Assembly (NCBI GenBank): GCA_950097015.1
Contig: CATNEN010000005.1
Location: 1,116,001 to 1,180,000, forward strand
Origin: Macrostomum hystrix
Taxonomy: Eukaryota; Platyhelminthes; Macrostomidae
Length of the DNA stretch: 64,000 nt
Direction: 5' to 3'
A program made the translations under genes and the position numbers. This document shows positions 56,458 through 64,000 of the stretch, one piece after another. Position 1 is the first letter of the stretch. Each line of letters starts with the position of its first letter. The notes beneath the pieces were generated by a model. That model did not search any database. It was not told where the DNA came from and was given only the letters and a program-made list of their open reading frames with translations.

Positions 56458-58202
56458 TCAAAAGAAACTGACGCCCGGCGATCCACCGACGACGCCGTCC
56501 ATGGCGCGCACAATGGCATCGCCGATGACGTCGGGTTCGGCCATTGCGCCTAGTCCAACCTCTCCGCACATCAGTGTCTTGGCTACAACTGGTACTTCAA
56601 TGAAATTTAAGGTGCTTTTCAATACGGCCACGTGTTTGGCAGTCAGTGGATGCTGATACATGGCAGTGTTCATTGCCAGTGCGAATAGAACAGGACGATG
56701 AAAATTTCCGACCGGCCAAGCTCTGGCTATGCAGGTGAGCAGATTGTCGCAGAGGCCGTTAGCCACCTTGGCCAAGGTGTTGGCGTCTAAAGGCGCTAGG
56801 ATGAGAGCGTCAGCCCAATTGCGCAGGTCAATGTGAACAACTGGATCACCGCGAGACTGAAAGTGAAACATTAATTCAACAGAATTCAAAGAATTCAAAT
56901 TAATTTCAAAGAAATTTTTCTTTAAAAGTATTTGAAAAGTTTCACTAACTGATTACTCAACTGTTTTTGATGGTACAGTAAATGTTCCTCTGAAGTTTTA
57001 GTCATCGTTACTTTAAAATGTTTAGTGGATGGTTCCTGAAGGTTCAGCAGGTTTTCTGTAGGTTCAGTGGTGGGATCCTGAAGGTTTAGTGGTGAGATCC
57101 TGAAGGTTCAGTGGTGGGATCCTGAAGGTTGAGTGGTGAGATCCTGAAGGTTCAGTGGTGGGATCCTGAAGGTTTAGTGGTGAGATCCTGAAGGTTCAGT
57201 GGTGGGATCCTGAAGGTTGAGTGGTGAGATCCTGAAGGTTCAGTGGTGGGATCCTGAAGATTTAGTGGTGAGATCCTGAAGGTTCAGTGGTGGGATCCTG
57301 AAGGTTCAGTGGTGGGATCCTGAAGGTTCAGTGGTGGGATCCTGAAGGTTCAGTGGTGGGATCCTGAAGGTTTAGTGGTAGGATCCTGAGGGTTCAATTG
57401 TGGGATCCTGAAGGTTCAGTGGTGGGATCCTGAAGGTTCAGTGGTGGGATCCTGAAGTTTTAGTGGTAGGATCCTGAGGGTTCAATTGTGGGATCCTGAA
57501 GGTTCAGTGGTGGGATCCTGAAGGTTTAGTGGTAGGATCCTGAGGGTTCAATTGTGGGATCCTGAAGGTTCAGTGGTGGGATCCTGAAGGTTCAATTGTG
57601 GGATCCTGAAGGTTCAGTGGTGGGATCCTGAAGGTTCAGTGGTGGGATCCTGAAGGTTTAGTGGTAGGATCCTGAGGGTTCAATTGTGGGATCCTGAAGG
57701 TTCAGTGGTGGGATCCTGAAGGTTCAGTGGTGGGATCCTGAAGGTTCAGTGGTGGGATCCTGAAGGTTTAGTGGTAGGATCCTGAAGGTTCAATTGTGGG
57801 ATCCTGAAGGTTTATTGGTGGTATCCTGAAGGTTCAGTGGAAGGATGGCTGAAGGTTGAGAGGAATGAATAAGTTTTTCACCTGCCATGATGACCACTCG
57901 TCAGAATCCTTCCACACTCGAGTCACAGCCAGCGGCATCGGTCGATCAGCTCGCTCTAAAAAGTGCTCAGCAGATCTGGTGGACACAACTGCAACATCGA
58001 AGCCTCTGTCTAGCAGGCACTGGCACAGCTGTGGCACTTTAATGGTCGCAACACTGCCTGTGCAGCCAACAATGACGCGGCGCTTCCTTTTGACTGTCTG
58101 ACTGGCCACAGATTCAGCGACAGGCAGGGACAATGAGGGAGACGGTTGTCCTTCAGAGGACTGATCGTTTGAGGCCTGCAACACGAGGCACAGGCGGGCC
58201 AT
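56458..58202 (-). CDS. PPCDC: Phosphopantothenoylcysteine decarboxylase
   Basis: Two exons, 58202-57882 and 56856-56458, giving about 239 residues. PPCDC is an FMN enzyme that decarboxylates 4'-phosphopantothenoylcysteine in coenzyme A synthesis. Family features seen are VIVGCTGSVATIKVP near the start, the His-containing VVHIDLRNWADALILAPLDA, NTLAKVANGLCDNLLTCIARAW, and the Cys-containing flap MCGEVGLGAMAE. The usual PxMNxxMW substrate motif reads LAMNTAMY here, so the Pro and Trp are replaced. The start is uncertain: Met at 58202 gives a 45-residue Ser-rich leader, and a possible acceptor (TTGCAG before GCCTCAAACG) just inside it would imply an upstream first exon. The single intron is filled by a minisatellite. 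Confidence 0.9.
57015..57852. repeat. 21-bp minisatellite in PPCDC intron
   Basis: About 39 units of ggatcctgaaggttcagtgg type. Variant blocks (tgagggttcaattgtggg) recur several times, showing multi-unit duplication. Confidence 0.94.
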
Positions 58203-58214
58203 TAATTGGAAACT

Positions 58215-58745
58215 TTTTAAGATTTGGAGGAAGATTCCCTGAAGATTTGGAGGAAGATTCACTGAAGATTTGGAGGAAGATTCCCTGAAGATTTGGAGGA
58301 AGATTCCCTGAAGATTTGGAGGATGATTCCCTGAAGATTCCCTGAAGATTCTTTGAAGATTTGGAGGAAGATTCCCTGAAAATTCAGTAGATTCCCTGAA
58401 GATTTGGAGGAAGATTCCCTGAAGATTCAGTAGATTCCCTGAAGATTCTCTGAAGATTTGGAGGAAGATTCCCTGAAGATTCAGTAGATTCCCTGAAGAT
58501 TCCCTGAAGATTCAGTAGATTCCCTGAAGATTCCCTGAAGATTCTCTGAAGATTTGGAGGAAGATTCCCTGAAGATTCAGTAGATTCCCTGAAGATTTGG
58601 AGGAAGATTCCCTGAAGATTCAGTAGATTTCCTGAAGATTTGGAGGAAGATTCCCTGAAGATTCAGTTGATTCCCTGAAGATTCCCTGAAGATTTGGAGG
58701 AAGATTTCCTGAAGATTCAGTAGATTCATGAAACTACGAGTACTC
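58215..58745. repeat. Irregular repeat upstream of PPCDC
   Basis: Units combine gattccctgaa (11-14 bp) and gatttggaggaagattccct (about 23 bp) in mixed order. The array starts about 15 bp from the PPCDC Met codon and so lies in its 5' UTR, an upstream intron or the promoter. Confidence 0.9.
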
Positions 58746-59780
58746 GTACTTGGTAATGCCCTGAAACTTTTCCTGAAGATTTATTTAAGGAAGGTCGTAA
58801 TTGAATTTCAACAACAAATTGAAAGAAATATGAAGGACGATTGACCGCTTCATGAGCAGAGCACGCAAAATGGAGTGCTCAAAAATTAGTTTTTAGACTA
58901 AAATGGTTGCCCATGTGTAACACTTATGAATCCAATGGATGATAATTCTCATTGTATTTAAAACCAACATACTGTTTCATTGATTAATTGATGGAAAGCA
59001 GCAAACATTTTTGTTGGTTTAACGTATGACATTTACGCGAGCTGTACACACACACACACATTAAAACATTCTAATTAAAAAAATAAATTTAATTTAAAAA
59101 AGTTAAACTGTAAATTGTACTTGTATTTTGAAAAGTTGGAAAATGTATAGCTACAGATTATTAGATGAATACATTAAGTGCATAGGAAACAAATTGAAAG
59201 GAAAGATAATTTTCACAGGGATGAAAACTTTATAGAAATTTTGTAACGGACAGTTACAACGGACAGTAAGGGATAATGATTTATTACTTTTGTAGCAATC
59301 ATAAGATCATTATTTTTAATTAAAATGCAACACGTCCACAAATATACGAATATTTCATGACCATGTCTTTCACGTGTCTGGGATCATTACATTCTTTTTA
59401 TTCGAGATAGTGTCTGAGTTTGTAATTATCCTTATTTCCTCAGGTGTACTAGAAAGTAATTATCCTTATCTATTCAGGTGTCCTAGAAAGTAATTAGCCT
59501 TATCTATTCAGGTGTACTAGAAAGTAATTATCCTTATCTATTCAGTTGTCCTAGAAAGACATTATCCTTATCTTTCCAGGTGTGCTAGAAAGTAATTATC
59601 GTTATCTCCTCAGGTGTAAAAAATAATTACCCTTATCTTTCCAGGTGTCAAAATAAGGTAATTACACTTCTTTTGAGTTTTTCTTACAGTTTCCCTCAGT
59701 CATATATTGTTAGTAGCAATAAATAAGTATGCAAATTTGCAGTTAATAAGCAGTCACAAAATGTGAGTCAACAAATTAAT
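58746..59780. other. Non-coding stretch between PPCDC and SNRNP40
   Basis: AT-rich. It holds a short (ac)n run near 59047-59060 and a tandem repeat of about 39 bp at 59420-59650 (ctagaaagtaattatcctta, tctattcaggtgt). No gene is supported. Confidence 0.6.
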
Positions 59781-61211
59781 CTAAGGCTCAATCTCGCCTA
59801 GGTAGACCTTCTTATCGCTGCCAACGGACATAATTATCGGCTCCTTAGGATGGAAATGAGTCTCATTAACGGAGCCTGTATGGCCGGGCAGTTTATAAAC
59901 CACTTGCCTACTGGCGCAGTCCCAGATGTAGACAAACCGGTCGGCTGATCCGCACGTCACTCGTCGACCATCGGATTGCCAGGCACAGCGCAACAGATTC
60001 TGCTCGAAACTGTGCCTATGACCGGTTAGAATCTTGAGGCAGCGATCCTGCGGCGCGTAGGGACGAATATCCCAGAGCCGTAGCTGGGCATCCATACCGT
60101 TAGATAGCAGATAGTTGCCATCAGGACTAACAGCCAATCCGCTCACAGTGTCAGTGTGTCCCTTGAGTCGCATAGTGCAAGCCAGACGCCTCAAATCCCA
60201 GGTCTGGATCGAATTATCGATGCCGCCAGCGTAGACAATCTCGCCGGTGTCGCCGAATGCGACGCTCGTGACAGCGCTGGAACAGTCGAAACTGTGCGTG
60301 TGCCCGCGCAGCCTCCGATCCCACAGGCGAACTGTGCCATCGTCGCTGCCGGTGCACAGCAGCTGCGGACCTCGGCGGACAATGTCGACACTGTTGACTA
60401 GCTTCTCGTGGCCTGCATTAGGGTTTGATTAGGAAATGCAACACTGCTATACTACTTAACATAGCAAATATAAGTAGGTTAGTAGCGCTTTTTAAATCTA
60501 AAATATCGTTCCAATTCTACCAGAAGTGAATTAGCTACTCATTACCCATTCTACCTGAGGTAAATGAAGCTACTCATTACCCATTCTATCTGAGGCAAAT
60601 GAAGCTACTCATTACCCATTCTATCTGAGGTAAATGAAGCTACTCATTACCCATTCTACCTGAGGTAAATGAAGCTACTCATTACCCATTCTACCTGAGG
60701 TAAATGAAGCTACTCATTACCCATTCTACCTGAGTTAAACTATCAAGCGATTACCTTTGAGCCGCTTTACCCGACAGCCAGACTCCAGATCCCACAGGGC
60801 GGCAGTCTTATCAGTAGCAGCGGAGACAACGGTCTCTCCATCAGTAGAGAATTTCAATTCCAAAATGGCGCCACCGTGGCCAGTTAAAATGGCGAAATTT
60901 TCGCACTCGTCGAACACAGTCCAGAGAAAGATTTTTCTTTCAAAACCAGCCGTAGCCAGTATAGCTCCGGTAGGTGAAAATTTGCCGCAATAGATTTCAC
61001 CCTCGTGACCAGTCAGGAGCATTATTGGCGCATGAAGTGAGGATGTGCGCATTGGGCCAGCAGAAACTAGGCGCTTATTGCTGCTACTAGTAGAGCCATG
61101 CTGGATCAACTCGCTGCCGGTGGTTCGAGCCTGTTTAGCTGGAACTACAGCTAGAGCTGACTGAGACGCAGGGCGCTTCACGGTGGAAACTGAATCCGTT
61201 GATACTGACAT
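59781..61211 (-). CDS. SNRNP40: U5 snRNP 40 kDa WD-repeat protein
   Basis: Two exons, 61211-60755 and 60412-59781, giving about 362 residues, close to the human protein. After a Ser/Lys-rich leader, seven WD40 repeats form a propeller: LLTGHEGEIYCGKFSPTG, LTGHGGAILELKFSTDG, GHEKLVNSVDIV, SVAFGDTGEIVYAGGIDNSI, LKGHTDTVSGLAVSPDGNYL, LRCAWQSDGRRVTCGSADRF and LPGHTGSVNETHFHP. The end VGSDKKVYLGEIEP matches this family. It is a U5 snRNP component of the spliceosome, contacting the PRPF8-containing core. Phase 1 is kept at the junction (RLKG to GHEK). The intron has a 35-bp repeat, and a large minisatellite lies upstream. Confidence 0.95.
60530..60738. repeat. 35-bp repeat in SNRNP40 intron
   Basis: Six units contain ctacctgaggtaaatgaagc followed by tactcattacccatt. 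They lie against the donor side of the only intron. Confidence 0.92.
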
Positions 61212-61324
61212 GGCCCTCTTTATTTATGGACTCTTTGATTTACTTGACAGGTGCTGAAACATATAGGGTCATTGTGAGTTGTAGGATAATGGGTAAGTTT
61301 TTATTGTTGATAAGTCACATGGTC

Positions 61325-63085
61325 AGGTAATTTTATTAATGGATCAGGTTGTATTATTGGTTGATCGGGTGATATTGCTGATGGGTCAGGTTCTATTGTT
61401 GGGTCAGGTTCTATTGTTGGTTCAGGTTGTATTGTTGATGGGTCAGGTTCTATTGTTGATGGGTCAGGTTCTATTGTTGATGGGTCAGGTTCTATTGTTG
61501 ATGGGTCAGGTTCTATCGTTGATGGGTCAGGTTCTATTGTTGGTGGGTCAGGTTCTATCGTTGGTGGGTAGGTTCTACGCTCGTATTGTTGATGGGTCAG
61601 GTTCTATTGTTGATGGGTCAGGTTCTATTGTTGGGTCAGGTTCTATTGTTGGGTCAGGTTGTATTGTTGGTGGGTCAGGTTCTATCGTTGGTGCGTCAGG
61701 TTCTATCGTTGGTGGGTAGGTTCTACGCTCGTATTGTTGATGGGTCAGGTTCTATTGTTGATGGGTCAGGTTCTATTGTTGGGTCAGGTTCTATTGTTGG
61801 GTCAGGTTGTATTGTTGGTGGGTCAGGTTCTATCGTTGGTGCGTCAGGTTCTATCGTTGGTGGGTAGGTTCTACGCTCGTATTGTTGATGGGTCAGGTTC
61901 TATTGTTGATGGGTCAGGTTCTATTGTTGGGTCAGGTTCTATTGTTGGGTCAGGTTGTATTGTTGGTGGGTCAGGTTCTATCGTTGGTGCGTCAGGTTCT
62001 ATCGTTGGTGGGTAGGTTCTACGCTCGTATTGTTGATGGGTCAGGTTCTATTGTTGATGGGTCAGGTTCTATTGTTGGGTCAGGTTCTATTGTTGGGTCA
62101 GGTTGTATTGTTGGTGGGTCAGGTTCTATCGTTGGTGCGTCAGGTTCTATCGTTGGTGGGTAGGTTCTACGCTCGTATTGTTGATGGGTCAGGTTCTATT
62201 GTTGATGGGTCAGGTTCTATTGTTGATGGGTCAGGTTGTATTGTTGATGGGTCAGGTTGTATTGTTTTCTGGTCAGGTTCTATTGTTGATGGGTCAGGTT
62301 GTATTGTTGATGGGTCAGGTTCTATTGTTGGTGGGTCAGGTTCTATTGTTGGTGGGTAGGTTCTACGCTCGTATTGTTGATGGGTCAGGTTCTATTGTTG
62401 GTGGGTCAGGTTGCATTGTTGGTGGGTCAGGTTGTATTGTTGGTGGGTCAGGTTGTACTGTTGATGGGTCAGGTTGTATTGTTGATGGGTCAGGTTCAAT
62501 TGTTGATGGGTCAGGTTCAATTGTTGGTGGGTCAGGTTCAATTGTTGGTGGGTCAGGTTCTTTTGTTGGTGGGTCAGGTTGTATTATTGGTGGGTCAGGT
62601 TTTATTGTTTTCTGGTCAGGTTCTATTGTTGATGGGTCAGGTTCTATTGTTGGTGGGTCAGGTTCTATTGTTAGTGGGTCAGGTTGTATTGTTGGTGGGT
62701 CAGGTTCTATTGTTGGTGGGTCAGGTTGTATTGTTGATGGGTCAGGTTTTATTGTTTTCTGGTCAGGTTCTATTGTTGATGGGTCAGGTTGTATTGTTGA
62801 TGGGTCAGGTTGTATTGTTGATGGGTCAGGTTCAATTGTTGATGGGTCAGGTTCAATTGTTGGTGGGTCAGGTTCAATTGTTGGTGGGTCAGGTTGTATT
62901 ATTGGTGGGTCAGGTTTTATTGTTTTCTGGTCAGGTTCTATTGTTGATGGGTCAGGTTCTATTGTTGGTGGGTCAGGTTCTATTGTTGGTGGGTCAGGTT
63001 GCATTGTTGGTGGGTCAGGTTCTATTGTTAGTGGGTCAGGTTCTATTGTTAGTGGGTCAGGTTCTATTGTTAGTGGGTCAGGTTA
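61325..63085. repeat. 21-bp minisatellite upstream of SNRNP40, with 148-bp higher-order repeat
   Basis: The unit is ggttctattgttgatgggtc(a). Between about 61565 and 62170 a block ending gtgggtaggttctacgctcg repeats at 148-bp spacing (seven units plus one base). The array begins about 115 bp upstream of the SNRNP40 start codon. Open frames in all phases across it (Gly/Ser/Val and Leu/Gln/Val repeats, Pro/Asp on the other strand) are artefacts. Confidence 0.95.
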
Positions 63086-63515
63086 TGTCTGTTTAAATAA
63101 AAAAATTCAAATGCAATAAATAAAAGCATGATGCATCAAGAAATCACTGCATTTAGTGAAGAAGTCAAATCAGTATATAATCAAATTCATTAATGGTTGT
63201 CATTACATCATTTCTGATTAGATTACTATTACTAGTAGTTAAACGAGCATTATAATCGGAAAATAAAATAAATCAGGTAATAGGCCAACTCTAAACTACA
63301 CAGTTAATTTTATTTAGTTTTAACTTACTAATTCCATCGTGTGTCTAGTCCAACTGTCTAACTTGCAGTTAGAAATATTTTAAAGGGCCATCACAAATAA
63401 AGGTGACTTAGAATAAAGTTAGGAAGACAAGTTAATTTTATTCATTTTACCAATCACCAAATAACAGGCAGCAAAAGCCAAGGAGACACATTCAACAGTA
63501 GTAAGACCAAATATT
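63086..63515. other. AT-rich stretch, nothing recognised
   Basis: No coding frame, array or element was identified. Confidence 0.4.
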
Positions 63516-63519
63516 TAAA

Positions 63520-63705
63520 AGAGCCACATTATTATATTTTCTCTATATCTCCTAAAATTTTCCGTTCCGATCCGATGAAACAACTTCCAGAATCACAAAA
63601 CATCGGCATCGTCAAGACATTCAACAATTCACTCATCGAGGTGTTTGGTGGCAAAAAGCTGCAAAATTTCATGATGCAACCATGTCGGCATTCATTGCTG
63701 ACTGT
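63520..63705. mobile_element. Fragment of the MITE-like family
   Basis: Shares ttttccgttccgatccgatg, aacttccagaatcacaaaac, atcggcatcgtcaagacatt and the following part with the copy at 27775 (ttttccgctctatccgatg, acttccaggatcacaaaaca). The terminal inverted repeats were not found. Confidence 0.6.
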
Positions 63706-63751
63706 TTTGGATTGATTAAATTGTATTTATTTTTAACTTATATAGTATAAG

Positions 63752-64000
63752 TGCATCACCCTCATCACCGGGTGCCTGCCGGTGTCCCTGCACTCTGAAC
63801 TTCTGGCAGCGCAGTTCTGGGTGCAAGCGCTTCATCCGTGCCACCCATGTCATCATCTGTCGCTCGTCCGGGCCCCGCGGCGGCAACTTCGCTCGTCGCT
63901 CACCACCTGCGCCATCAACTTCATCAACGTGCATCAGCCGCTTCTACGTCCTTCCCCCGGTCCGCTCACCACCCGCCAGCTTTCCATCGCCCTCCACACC
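63752..64000 (+). mobile_element. Probable non-LTR retroelement C-terminal coding piece
   Basis: An open frame runs to the window edge with text such as ITLITGCLPVSLHSELLAAQ and FWVQALHPCHPCHHL. This resembles the segment just after the reverse transcriptase domain in jockey/CR1-like elements (ELLxxQFxxxAL.PxHP). It is GC-rich compared with its left flank. The start of the element and its 3' end are not visible. Confidence 0.45.

Noticed and set aside
61339-63119. Several overlapping GSGSIV and LLMGQV repeat frames, and a Pro/Asp frame on the minus strand
   Set aside because: All arise from the 21-bp array; three frames are equally open, which is not protein-like.

Overview
The window is animal nuclear DNA. 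All recognisable genes have introns with GT-AG sites, three tRNA-derived SINE families and several MITE-like elements are present, and the proteins are animal ones (USP39, SNRNP40, PMPCB, PPCDC, a TTC28-type TPR-CHAT protein, a C11orf65/MFI-type IQ protein, a BIR-domain IAP). Exons are GC-richer than the AT-rich introns. I cannot name the species; a non-vertebrate such as a spiralian is my guess, not something the sequence proves.

Layout: 1-2.3 kb, minisatellites and an old SINE. 2.36-8.49 kb, USP39 on the minus strand (6 exons). 8.5-11.8 kb, no gene, but two inverted-repeat elements. 11.8-21.0 kb, a tandemly duplicated cassette with a Lys-rich/Gly-Ser-Arg-repeat protein, a small secreted cationic precursor and a BIR protein; some copies are intact and some broken. 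22.8-24.9 kb, a secreted PAN-type fragment running into a minisatellite. 26.4-31.0 kb, a Gfo/Idh/MocA oxidoreductase (minus, 7 exons), divergent from PMPCB (plus, 31.6-38.4 kb, 5 exons). 40.6-41.7 kb, MFI-like (plus). 42.3-55.7 kb, TTC28-like (plus, 18 exons plus one possible cassette exon); its intron 14 holds a Crypton-type recombinase relic split by a SINE. 56.5-58.2 kb, PPCDC (minus). 59.8-61.2 kb, SNRNP40 (minus). 61.3-63.1 kb, a large minisatellite. The right edge holds a probable non-LTR retroelement piece.

Exon structures were assembled by eye from open frames, splice dinucleotides and phase. Every multi-exon model reported keeps phase through to its stop codon. USP39 and SNRNP40 both belong to the spliceosomal tri-snRNP/U5 machinery, PMPCB trims mitochondrial presequences, PPCDC is a coenzyme A synthesis enzyme, and the BIR/secreted-peptide cassette looks like fast-evolving accessory DNA.

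The most unusual features are (1) the duplicated IAP / cationic secreted precursor / GSR-repeat cassette, (2) the fact that most longer introns carry their own unrelated minisatellite, several with higher-order periods, (3) the Crypton relic with a SINE and a clear target-site duplication, and (4) an inverted-repeat element carrying paired GAACATGTTC decamers.
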